In this document: positions 52,035 through 64,000 of the stretch, piece by piece | How the letters are laid out: every line of letters starts with the position of its first letter | How positions within the stretch are numbered: position 1 is the first letter of the stretch | NCBI GenBank assembly: GCA_039105265.1 | Contig: JAPFFF010000083.1 | Span: forward strand, 1 to 64,000 | DNA: 64,000 nucleotides | Direction: 5' to 3' | From: Tritrichomonas musculus | Taxonomy: Eukaryota > Parabasalia > Tritrichomonadida > Tritrichomonadidae | Translations under genes and position numbers: made by a program | Notes under the pieces: model-generated | The model's input: the letters and a program-made list of their open reading frames with translations, nothing else | Databases searched by the model: none | Told to the model about the DNA's origin: nothing

Positions 52035-55000
52035 TTTGTAAGATAATTAAAAACGATTTCGAAATTAAGTAAAATCAGTAAAAATTAAAGCTTAATCTCA
52101 GTTATTCTTATTCAAACGTTTCTCACAAATGAACAGAGTTAAATAAAACACAAATCTCAAACACTTTTGTAAGATAATTAAAAACGATTTCGAAATTAAG
52201 TAAAATCAATAAAGATTAAATCGCAATATCAATTATTCTTATTCAAACGTTTCTCACAAGTGAACAGAGTTAAATAAAACACAAATCTCAAACACTTTTG
52301 TAAGATAATTATAAACGATTTCGAAATTAAGTAAAATCAGTAAAAATTAAAGCTTAATCTCAATTATTCTTATTCAAACGTTTCTCACAAGTGAACAGAG
52401 TTAAATAAAACACAAATCTCAAACACTTTTGTAAGATAATTAAAAACGATTTCGAAATTAAGTAAAATCAGTAAAAATTAAAGCTTAATCTCAGTTATTC
52501 TTATTCAAACGTTTCTCACAAATGAACAGAGTTAAATAAAACACAAATCTCAAACACTTTTGTAAGATAATTGAAAACGATTTCGAAATTAAGTAAAATC
52601 AATAAAAATTAAAGCTTAATCTCAGTTATTCTTATTCAAACGTTTCTCACAAATGAACAGAGTTAAATAAAACACAAATCTCAAACACTTTTGTAAGATA
52701 ATTAAAAACGATTTCGAAATTAAGTAAAATCAGTAAAAATTAAAGCTTAATCTCAGTTATTCCTATTCAAACGTTTCTCACAAGTGAACAGAGTTAAATA
52801 AAACACAAATCTCAAACACTTTTGTAAGATAATTAAAAACGATTTCGAAATTAAGTAAAATCAATAAAGATTAAAGCTTAATCTCAGTTATTCTTATTCA
52901 AACGTTTCTCACAAGTGAACAGAGTTAAATAAAACACAAATCTCAAACACTTTTGTAAGATAATTAAAAACGATTTCGAAATTAAGTAAAATCAATAAAG
53001 ATTAAATCGCAATATCAATTATTCTTATTCAAACGTTTCTCACAAGTGAACAGAGTTAAATAAAACACAAATCTCAAACACTTTTGTAAGATAATTAAAA
53101 ACGATTTCGAAATTAAGTAAAATCAATAAAAATTAAAGCTTAATCTCAGTTATTCTTATTCAAACGTTTCTCACAAATGAACAGAGTTAAATAAAACACA
53201 AATCTCAAACACTTTTGTAAGATAATTAAAAACGATTTCGAAATTAAGTAAAATCAGTAAAAATTAAAGCTTAATCTCAGTTATTCTTATTCAAACGTTT
53301 CTCACAAGTGAACAGAGTTAAATAAAATACACATCTCAAACACTTTTGTAAGATAATTAAAAACGATTTCGAAATTAAGTAAAATCAATAAAGATTAAAT
53401 CGCAATATCAATTATTCTTATTCAAACGTTTCTCACAAGTGAACAGAGTTAAATAAAACACAAATCTCAAACACTTTTGTAAGATAATTAAAAACGATTT
53501 CGAAATTAAGTAAAATCAATAAAGATTAAATCGCAATATCAATTATTCTTATTCAAACGTTTCTCACAAGTGAACAGAGTTAAATAAAACACAAATCTCA
53601 AACACTTTTGTAAGATAATTAAAAACGATTTCGAAATTAAGTAAAATCAGTAAAAATTAAATCGCAATATCAATTATTCCTATTCAAACGTTTCTCACAA
53701 GTGAACAGAGTTAAATAAAACACAAATCTCAAACACTTTTGTAAGATAATTATAAACGATTTCGAAATTAAGTAAAATCAGTAAAAATTAAAGCTTAATC
53801 TCAATTATTCCTATTCAAACGTTTCTCACAAGTGAACAGAGTTAAATAAAACACAAATCTCAAACACTTTTGTAAGATAATTATAAACGATTTCGAAATT
53901 AAGTAAAATCAGTAAAAATTAAAGCTTAATCTCAATTATTCCTATTCAAACGTTTCTCACAAGTGAACAGAGTTAAATAAAACACAAATCTCAAACACTT
54001 TTGTAAGATAATTATAAACGATTTCGAAATTAAGTAAAATCAGTAAAAATTAAAGCTTAATCTCAATTATTCCTATTCAAACGTTTCTCACAAGTGAACA
54101 GAGTTAAATAAAACACAAATCTCAAACACTTTTGTAAGATAATTAAAAACGATTTCGAAATTAAGTAAAATCAGTAAAAATTAAAGCTTAATCTCAATTA
54201 TTCCTATTCAAACGTTTCTCACAAGTGAACAGAGTTAAATAAAACACAAATCTCAAACACTTTTGTAAGATAATTATAAACGATTTCGAAATTAAGTAAA
54301 ATCAATAAAGATTAAATCGCAATATCAATTATTCTTATTCAAACGTTTCTCACAAGTGAACAGAGTTAAATAAAACATAAATCTCAAACACTTTTGTAAG
54401 ATAATTATAAACGATTTCGAAATTAAGTAAAATCAGTAAAAATTAAAGCTTAATCTCAATTATTCCTATTCAAACGTTTCTCACAAGTGAACAGAGTTAA
54501 ATAAAACACAAATCTCAAACACTTTTGTAAGATAATTATAAACGATTTCGAAATTAAGTAAAATCAGTAAAAATTAAAGCTTAATCTCAATTATTCCTAT
54601 TCAAACGTTTCTCACAAGTGAACAGAGTTAAATAAAACACAAATCTCAAACACTTTTGTAAGATAATTAAAAACGATTTCGAAATTAAGTAAAATCAATA
54701 AAGATTAAATCGCAATATCAATTATTCTTATTCAAACGTTTCTCACAAGTGAACAGAGTTAAATAAAACACAAATCTCAAACACTTTTGTAAGATAATTA
54801 AAAACGATTTCGAAATTAAGTAAAATCAGTAAAAATTAAAGCTTAATCTCAGTTATTCTTAATCTAACATTTCACACAAGTGAACAGAGTTAAATAAAAC
54901 ACAAATCTCAAACACTTTTGTAAGATAATTAAAAACGATTTCGAAATTAAGTAAAATCAGTAAAAATTAAAGCTTAATCTCAATTATTCCTATTCAAACG

Positions 55001-55170
55001 TTTCTCACAAGTGAACAGAGTTAAATAAAACACAAATCTCAAACACTTTTGTAAGATAATTAAAAACGATTTCGAAATTAATTAAAATCAGTAAAAATTA
55101 AAGCTTAATCTCAGTTATTCTTATTCAAACGTTTCTCACAAATGAACAGAGTTAAATAAAACACAAATCT
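45126..55170 (+). repeat. 54-monomer-offset duplication (7,074 bp) of a block of about 3 kb
   Basis: The block from about 45.13 to 48.1 kb recurs at about 52.2 to 55.17 kb: AATAAAGATTAAAGCTT at 45789/52863, TACACATC at 46254/53328 and ATTTCACAC at 47795/54869. It overlaps the 28- and 94-unit duplications, so the same ancestral segment has been copied at least three times. Confidence 0.75.
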
Positions 55171-58100
55171 CAAACACTTTTGTAAGATAATTAAAAACGA
55201 TTTCGAAATTAAGTAAAATCAGTAAAAATTAAAGCTTAATCTCAATTATTCTTATTCAAACGTTTCTCACAAGTGAACAGAGTTAAATAAAACACAAATC
55301 TCAAACACTTTTGTAAGATAATTAAAAACGATTTCGAAATTAAGTAAAATCAGTAAAAATTAAAGCTTAATCTCAATTATTCCTATTCAAACGTTTCTCA
55401 CAAGTGAACAGAGTTAAATAAAACACAAATCTCAAACACTTTTGTAAGATAATTAAAAACGATTTCGAAATTAAGTAAAATCAGTAAAAATTAAAGCTTA
55501 ATCTCAATTATTCCTATTCAAACGTTTCTCACAAGTGAACAGAGTTAAATAAAACACAAATCTCAAACACTTTTGTAAGATAATTATAAACGATTTCGAA
55601 ATTAAGTAAAATCAGTAAAAATTAAAGCTTAATCTCAATTATTCCTATTCAAACGTTTCTCACAAGTGAACAGAGTTAAATAAAACACAAATCTCAAACA
55701 CTTTTGTAAGATAATTATAAACGATTTCGAAATTAAGTAAAATCAGTAAAAATTAAAGCTTAATCTCAATTATTCCTATTCAAACGTTTCTCACAAGTGA
55801 ACAGAGTTAAATAAAACACAAATCTCAAACACTTTTGTAAGATAATTAAAAACGATTTCGAAATTAAGTAAAATCAGTAAAAATTAAAGCTTAATCTCAA
55901 TTATTCCTATTCAAACGTTTCTCACAAGTGAACAGAGTTAAATAAAACACAAATCTCAAACACTTTTGTAAGATAATTATAAACGATTTCGAAATTAAGT
56001 AAAATCAGTAAAGATTAAAGCTTAATCTCAATTATTCTTATTCAAACGTTTCTCACAAGTGAACAGAGTTAAATAAAACACAAATCTCAAACACTTTTGT
56101 AAGATAATTATAAACGATTTCGAAATTAAGTAAAATCAGTAAAAATTAAAGCTTAATCTCAATTATTCCTATTCAAACGTTTCTCACAAGTGAACAGAGT
56201 TAAATAAAACACAAATCTCAAACACTTTTGTAAGATAATTATAAACGATTTCGAAATTAAGTAAAATCAGTAAAAATTAAAGCTTAATCTCAATTATTCC
56301 TATTCAAACGTTTCTCACAAGTGAACAGAGTTAAATAAAACACAAATCTCAAACACTTTTGTAAGATAATTAAAAACGATTTCGAAATTAAGTAAAATCA
56401 ATAAAGATTAAATCGCAATATCAATTATTCTTATTCAAACGTTTCTCACAAGTGAACAGAGTTAAATAAAACACAAATCTCAAACACTTTTGTAAGATAA
56501 TTAAAAACGATTTCGAAATTAAGTAAAATCAGTAAAAATTAAAGCTTAATCTCAATTATTCTTATTCAAACGTTTCTCACAAGTGAACAGAGTTAAATAA
56601 AACACAAATCTCAAACACTTTTGTAAGATAATTAAAAACGATTTCGAAATTAAGTAAAATCAGTAAAAATTAAATCGCAATATCAATTATTCCTATTCAA
56701 ACGTTTCTCACAAGTGAACAGAGTTAAATAAAACACAAATCTCAAACACTTTTGTAAGATAATTAAAAACGATTTCGAAATTAAGTAAAATCAGTAAAAA
56801 TTAAATCGCAATATCAATTATTCTTATTCAAACGTTTCTCACAAGTGAACAGAGTTAAATAAAACACAAATCTCAAACACTTTTGTAAGATAATTATAAA
56901 CGATTTCGAAATTAAGTAAAATCAGTAAAAATTAAAGCTTAATCTCAATTATTCTTATTCAAACGTTTCTCACAAGTGAACAGAGTTAAATAAAACACAA
57001 ATCTCAAACACTTTTGTAAGATAATTAAAAACGATTTCGAAATTAAGTAAAATCAGTAAAAATTAAAGCTTAATCTCAATTATTCCTATTCAAACGTTTC
57101 TCACAAGTGAACAGAGTTAAATAAAACACAAATCTCAAACACTTTTGTAAGATAATTAAAAACGATTTCGAAATTAAGTAAAATCAATAAAGATTAAATC
57201 GCAATATCAATTATTCTTATTCAAACGTTTCTCACAAGTGAACAGAGTTAAATAAAACACAAATCTCAAACACTTTTGTAAGATAATTAAAAACGATTTC
57301 GAAATTAAGTAAAATCAGTAAAAATTAAATCGCAATATCAATTATTCCTATTCAAACGTTTCTCACAAGTGAACAGAGTTAAATAAAACACAAATCTCAA
57401 ACACTTTTGTAAGATAATTATAAACGATTTCGAAATTAAGTAAAATCAGTAAAAATTAAAGCTTAATCTCAATTATTCCTATTCAAACGTTTCTCACAAG
57501 TGAACAGAGTTAAATAAAACACAAATCTCAAACACTTTTGTAAGATAATTATAAACGATTTCGAAATTAAGTAAAATCAGTAAAAATTAAAGCTTAATCT
57601 CAGTTATTCTTATTCAAACGTTTCTCACAAATGAACAGAGTTAAATAAAACACAAATCTCAAACACTTTTGTAAGATAATTAAAAACGATTTCGAAATTA
57701 AGTAAAATCAGTAAAAATTAAAGCTTAATCTCAATTATTCTTATTCAAACGTTTCTCACAAATGAACAGAGTTAAATAAAACACAAATCTCAAACACTTT
57801 TGTAAGATAATTAAAAACGATTTCGAAATTAAGTAAAATCAATAAAGATTAAATCGCAATATCAATTATTCTTATTCAAACGTTTCTCACAAGTGAACAG
57901 AGTTAAATAAAACACAAATCTCAAACACTTTTGTAAGATAATTAAAAACGATTTCGAAATTAAGTAAAATCAATAAAGATTAAATCGCAATATCAATTAT
58001 TCTTATTCAAACGTTTCTCACAAGTGAACAGAGTTAAATAAAACACAAATCTCAAACACTTTTGTAAGATAATTATAAACGATTTCGAAATTAAGTAAAA

Positions 58101-59040
58101 TCAGTAAAAATTAAAGCTTAATCTCAATTATTCCTATTCAAACGTTTCTCACAAGTGAACAGAGTTAAATAAAACACAAATCTCAAACACTTTTGTAAGA
58201 TAATTATAAACGATTTCGAAATTAAGTAAAATCAGTAAAAATTAAAGCTTAATCTCAATTATTCTTATTCAAACGTTTCTCACAAGTGAACAGAGTTAAA
58301 TAAAACACAAATCTCAAACACTTTTGTAAGATAATTAAAAACGATTTCGAAATTAAGTAAAATCAGTAAAAATTAAATCGCAATATCAATTATTCCTATT
58401 CAAACGTTTCTCACAAGTGAACAGAGTTAAATAAAACACAAATCTCAAACACTTTTGTAAGATAATTAAAAACGATTTCGAAATTAAGTAAAATCAGTAA
58501 AAATTAAAGCTTAATCTCAATTATTCTTAATCTAACATTTCTCACAAGTGAACAGAGTTAAATAAAACACAAATCTCAAACACTTTTGTAAGATAATTAA
58601 AAACGATTTCGAAATTAAGTAAAATCAATAAAGATTAAATCGCAATATCAATTATTCTTATTCAAACGTTTCTCACAAGTGAACAGAGTTAAATAAAACA
58701 CAAATCTCAAACACTTTTGTAAGATAATTAAAAACGATTTCGAAATTAAGTAAAATCAGTAAAAATTAAATCGCAATATCAATTATTCTTATTCAAACGT
58801 TTCTCACAAGTGAACAGAGTTAAATAAAACACAAATCTCAAACACTTTTGTAAGATAATTATAAACGATTTCGAAATTAAGTAAAATCAGTAAAAATTAA
58901 AGCTTAATCTCAGTTATTCTTATTCAAACGTTTCTCACAAGTGAACAGAGTTAAATAAAACACAAATCTCAAACACTTTTGTAAGATAATTATAAACGAT
59001 TTCGAAATTAAGTAAAATCAGTAAAAATTAAAGCTTAATC

Positions 59041-59210
59041 TCATTATTCTTATTCAAACGTTTCTCACAAATGAACAGAGTTAAATAAAACACAAATCTC
59101 AAACACTTTTGTAAGATAATTAAAAACGATTTCGAAATTAAGTAAAATCAGTAAAAATTAAATCGCTTAATCTCAATTATTCTTATTCAAACGTTTCTCA
59201 CAATGAACAG
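59041..59210 (+). repeat. Only register-breaking monomers in the array (-1, +2, -1 bp)
   Basis: Landmark spacing here is 130, 133 and 130 bp instead of 131. One A is lost in CTCATTATTC (about 59043). Two bases are gained where AAATCGCTTAATCTC joins the left half of one subtype to the right half of the other (about 59161-59174). One A is lost in CACAATGAAC (about 59202). The changes cancel, so downstream units return to the original phase. Confidence 0.9.
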
Positions 59211-62200
59211 AGTTAAATAAAACACAAATCTCAAACACTTTTGTAAGATAATTATAAACGATTTCGAAATTAAGTAAAATCAGTAAAAATTAAAGCTTAA
59301 TCTCAGTTATTCTTAATCTAACATTTCACACAAGTGAACAGAGTTAAATAAAACACAAATCTCAAACACTTTTGTAAGATAATTAAAAACGATTTCGAAA
59401 TTAAGTAAAATCAGTAAAAATTAAAGCTTAATCTCAGTTATTCTTAATCTAACATTTCACACAAGTGAACAGAGTTAAATAAAACACAAATCTCAAACAC
59501 TTTTGTAAGATAATTAAAAACGATTTCGAAATTAAGTAAAATCAATAAAGATTAAATCGCAATATCAATTATTCTTATTCAAACGTTTCTCACAAGTGAA
59601 CAGAGTTAAATAAAACACAAATCTCAAACACTTTTGTAAGATAATTATAAACGATTTCGAAATTAAGTAAAATCAGTAAAAATTAAATCGCAATATCAAT
59701 TATTCCTATTCAAACGTTTCTCACAAGTGAACAGAGTTAAATAAAACACAAATCTCAAACACTTTTGTAAGATAATTAAAAACGATTTCGAAATTAAGTA
59801 AAATCAATAAAGATTAAATCGCAATATCAATTATTCTTATTCAAACGTTTCTCACAAGTGAACAGAGTTAAATAAAACACAAATCTCAAACACTTTTGTA
59901 AGATAATTATAAACGATTTCGAAATTAAGTAAAATCAGTAAAAATTAAAGCTTAATCTCAATTATTCCTATTCAAACGTTTCTCACAAGTGAACAGAGTT
60001 AAATAAAACACAAATCTCAAACACTTTTGTAAGATAATTAAAAACGATTTCGAAATTAAGTAAAATCAGTAAAAATTAAAGCTTAATCTCAATTATTCTT
60101 AATCTAACATTTCTCACAAGTGAACAGAGTTAAATAAAACACAAATCTCAAACACTTTTGTAAGATAATTAAAAACGATTTCGAAATTAAGTAAAATCAA
60201 TAAAGATTAAATCGCAATATCAATTATTCTTATTCAAACGTTTCTCACAAGTGAACAGAGTTAAATAAAACACAAATCTCAAACACTTTTGTAAGATAAT
60301 TAAAAACGATTTCGAAATTAAGTAAAATCAGTAAAAATTAAAGCTTAATCTCAATTATTCTTATTCAAACGTTTCTCACAAGTGAACAGAGTTAAATAAA
60401 ACACAAATCTCAAACACTTTTGTAAGATAATTAAAAACGATTTCGAAATTAAGTAAAATCAATAAAGATTAAATCGCAATATCAATTATTCTTATTCAAA
60501 CGTTTCTCACAAGTGAACAGAGTTAAATAAAACATAAATCTCAAACACTTTTGTAAGATAATTATAAACGATTTCGAAATTAAGTAAAATCAGTAAAAAT
60601 TAAATCGCAATATCAATTATTCTTATTCAAACGTTTCTCACAAGTGAACAGAGTTAAATAAAACACAAATCTCAAACACTTTTGTAAGATAATTAAAAAC
60701 GATTTCGAAATTAAGTAAAATCAGTAAAAATTAAATCGCAATATCAATTATTCTTATTCAAACGTTTCTCACAAGTGAACAGAGTTAAATAAAACACAAA
60801 TCTCAAACACTTTTGTAAGATAATTATAAACGATTTCGAAATTAAGTAAAATCAGTAAAAATTAAAGCTTAATCTCAGTTATTCTTATTCAAACGTTTCT
60901 CACAAATGAACAGAGTTAAATAAAACACAAATCTCAAACACTTTTGTAAGATAATTAAAAACGATTTCGAAATTAAGTAAAATCAGTAAAAATTAAAGCT
61001 TAATCTCAGTTATTCTTATTCAAACGTTTCTCACAAGTGAACAGAGTTAAATAAAACACAAATCTCAAACACTTTTGTAAGATAATTAAAAACGATTTCG
61101 AAATTAAGTAAAATCAATAAAGATTAAATCGCAATATCAATTATTCTTATTCAAACGTTTCTCACAAGTGAACAGAGTTAAATAAAACACAAATCTCAAA
61201 CACTTTTGTAAGATAATTAAAAACGATTTCGAAATTAAGTAAAATCAGTAAAAATTAAATCGCAATATCAATTATTCCTATTCAAACGTTTCTCACAAGT
61301 GAACAGAGTTAAATAAAACACAAATCTCAAACACTTTTGTAAGATAATTAAAAACGATTTCGAAATTAAGTAAAATCAGTAAAAATTAAATCGCAATATC
61401 AATTATTCCTATTCAAACGTTTCTCACAAGTGAACAGAGTTAAATAAAACACAAATCTCAAACACTTTTGTAAGATAATTATAAACGATTTCGAAATTAA
61501 GTAAAATCAGTAAAAATTAAAGCTTAATCTCAATTATTCTTATTCAAACGTTTCTCACAAGTGAACAGAGTTAAATAAAACACAAATCTCAAACACTTTT
61601 GTAAGATAATTATAAACGATTTCGAAATTAAGTAAAATCAATAAAAATTAAAGCTTAATCTCAATTATTCTTATTCAAACGTTTCTCACAAGTGAACAGA
61701 GTTAAATAAAACACAAATCTCAAACACTTTTGTAAGATAATTAAAAACGATTTCGAAATTAAGTAAAATCAGTAAAAATTAAAGCTTAATCTCAATTATT
61801 CCTATTCAAACGTTTCTCACAAGTGAACAGAGTTAAATAAAACACAAATCTCAAACACTTTTGTAAGATAATTAAAAACGATTTCGAAATTAAGTAAAAT
61901 CAGTAAAAATTAAAGCTTAATCTCAATTATTCCTATTCAAACGTTTCTCACAAGTGAACAGAGTTAAATAAAACACAAATCTCAAACACTTTTGTAAGAT
62001 AATTATAAACGATTTCGAAATTAAGTAAAATCAGTAAAAATTAAAGCTTAATCTCAATTATTCTTATTCAAACGTTTCTCACAAGTGAACAGAGTTAAAT
62101 AAAACACAAATCTCAAACACTTTTGTAAGATAATTATAAACGATTTCGAAATTAAGTAAAATCAATAAAAATTAAAGCTTAATCTCAGTTATTCTTATTC

Positions 62201-64000
62201 AAACGTTTCTCACAAGTGAACAGAGTTAAATAAAACACAAATCTCAAACACTTTTGTAAGATAATTAAAAACGATTTCGAAATTAAGTAAAATCAATAAA
62301 GATTAAATCGCAATATCAATTATTCTTATTCAAACGTTTCTCACAAGTGAACAGAGTTAAATAAAACACAAATCTCAAACACTTTTGTAAGATAATTATA
62401 AACGATTTCGAAATTAAGTAAAATCAGTAAAAATTAAAGCTTAATCTCAATTATTCTTATTCAAACGTTTCTCACAAGTGAACAGAGTTAAATAAAACAC
62501 AAATCTCAAACACTTTTGTAAGATAATTATAAACGATTTCGAAATTAAGTAAAATCAGTAAAAATTAAAGCTTAATCTCAATTATTCTTATTCAAACGTT
62601 TCTCACAAGTGAACAGAGTTAAATAAAACACAAATCTCAAACACTTTTGTAAGATAATTAAAAACGATTTCGAAATTAAGTAAAATCAGTAAAAATTAAA
62701 GCTTAATCTCAATTATTCTTATTCAAACGTTTCTCACAAGTGAACAGAGTTAAATAAAACACAAATCTCAAACACTTTTGTAAGATAATTAAAAACGATT
62801 TCGAAATTAAGTAAAATCAGTAAAAATTAAAGCTTAATCTCAGTTATTCTTATTCAAACGTTTCTCACAAGTGAACAGAGTTAAATAAAACACAAATCTC
62901 AAACACTTTTGTAAGATAATTAAAAACGATTTCGAAATTAAGTAAAATCAATAAAGATTAAATCGCAATATCAATTATTCTTATTCAAACGTTTCTCACA
63001 AGTGAACAGAGTTAAATAAAACACAAATCTCAAACACTTTTGTAAGATAATTAAAAACGATTTCGAAATTAAGTAAAATCAGTAAAAATTAAAGCTTAAT
63101 CTCAGTTATTCTTATTCAAACGTTTCTCACAAATGAACAGAGTTAAATAAAACACAAATCTCAAACACTTTTGTAAGATAATTAAAAACGATTTCGAAAT
63201 TAAGTAAAATCAGTAAAAATTAAAGCTTAATCTCAGTTATTCTTATTCTAACATTTCTCACAAATGAACAGAGTTAAATAAAACACAAATCTCAAACACT
63301 TTTGTAAGATAATTAAAAACGATTTCGAAATTAAGTAAAATCAATAAAGATTAAATCGCAATATCAATTATTCTTATTCAAACGTTTCTCACAAGTGAAC
63401 AGAGTTAAATAAAACACAAATCTCAAACACTTTTGTAAGATAATTAAAAACGATTTCGAAATTAAGTAAAATCAATAAAGATTAAATCGCAATATCAATT
63501 ATTCTTATTCAAACGTTTCTCACAAGTGAACAGAGTTAAATAAAACACAAATCTCAAACACTTTTGTAAGATAATTAAAAACGATTTCGAAATTAAGTAA
63601 AATCAGTAAAAATTAAATCGCAATATCAATTATTCCTATTCAAACGTTTCTCACAAGTGAACAGAGTTAAATAAAACACAAATCTCAAACACTTTTGTAA
63701 GATAATTATAAACGATTTCGAAATTAAGTAAAATCAGTAAAAATTAAAGCTTAATCTCAATTATTCCTATTCAAACGTTTCTCACAAGTGAACAGAGTTA
63801 AATAAAACACAAATCTCAAACACTTTTGTAAGATAATTATAAACGATTTCGAAATTAAGTAAAATCAGTAAAAATTAAATCGCAATATCAATTATTCCTA
63901 TTCAAACGTTTCTCACAAGTGAACAGAGTTAAATAAAACATAAATCTCAAACACTTTTGTAAGATAATTATAAACGATTTCGAAATTAAGTAAAATCAGT

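Larger units (their letters stand above)
4522..64000 (+). repeat. 131-bp satellite array, about 454 monomers, continuing past the window
   Basis: With the AAACGTTT landmark as unit position 1, the landmark falls at 4561, 4692, 4823, 4954 and so on to 63904, exactly 453 periods. Intermediate checks at 29975 (194), 45040 (309) and 58926 (415) are also exact. Within a unit, AAACGTTT lies at 1-8, CTCACAA(A/G)TGAAC around 9-21, the palindrome ATTTCGAAAT at 74-83, and either an AAGCTTAATCTC block or an AATCGCAATATC block at about 107-117. Variation is concentrated at about 20 columns (1, 5, 10, 16, 38, 56, 67, 68, 72, 87, 96, 101, 108-111, 115, 119, 126, 129). No gene, transposon or unrelated base interrupts the array, and every frame is closed. 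It is a typical constitutive-heterochromatin satellite: a centromeric, subtelomeric or interstitial block would all fit, and the sequence alone does not decide. Confidence 0.98.

Noticed and set aside
4522-64000. Genes or promoters hidden inside the satellite
   Set aside because: All six frames close in every monomer type examined, and nothing interrupts the array.

Overview
The window is an extremely AT-rich piece of a eukaryotic genome, most likely from a single-celled protist. A parabasalid (trichomonad-like) source is my best guess. The one convincing gene is intronless, encodes an Ile/Leu/Phe/Asn/Lys-rich alpha-helical repeat protein, and has a stop codon embedded in TAAA, the arrangement described for trichomonad mRNA 3' ends. 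This assignment is inference; other AT-rich protists are not excluded.

Layout: (1) Positions 1-226 hold two divergent copies, in minus orientation, of the satellite that fills the rest of the window. (2) Positions 227-4521 are a small unique-sequence island. It holds one protein gene (267-1457) with a GC-rich hairpin around its stop codon, then a gene-poor stretch with a decayed minus-strand coding fragment (about 2465-2719), several perfect inverted repeats, a 31-bp minisatellite (3119-3658), an A16 tract and a compact GC-richer palindromic block (about 4358-4452). (3) Positions 4522-64000, about 93% of the window, are one uninterrupted plus-orientation array of a 131-bp monomer, about 454 copies, running off the right edge.

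I followed the array register by hand from the first unit to the last. The AAACG landmark at 4561 and the one at 63904 are exactly 453 x 131 bp apart. The only length changes I found are -1, +2 and -1 bp in adjacent monomers at 59.04-59.2 kb, and they cancel. Monomers differ at about 20 fixed columns, nearly all with two alleles, in mosaic combinations. Rare alleles recur at integer multiples of 131 bp and reveal nested higher-order duplications of 11, 20, 28, 33/29 (together 62), 54 and 94 monomers. One duplicated pair differs by exactly one whole monomer, the mark of unequal exchange.

The satellite lies in opposite orientations on the two sides of the island, and the left arm runs to within about 40 bp of the gene's start codon. 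The gene's upstream region is therefore largely satellite sequence. I see no rRNA, tRNA, CRISPR array, recognisable intact transposon or second convincing gene.
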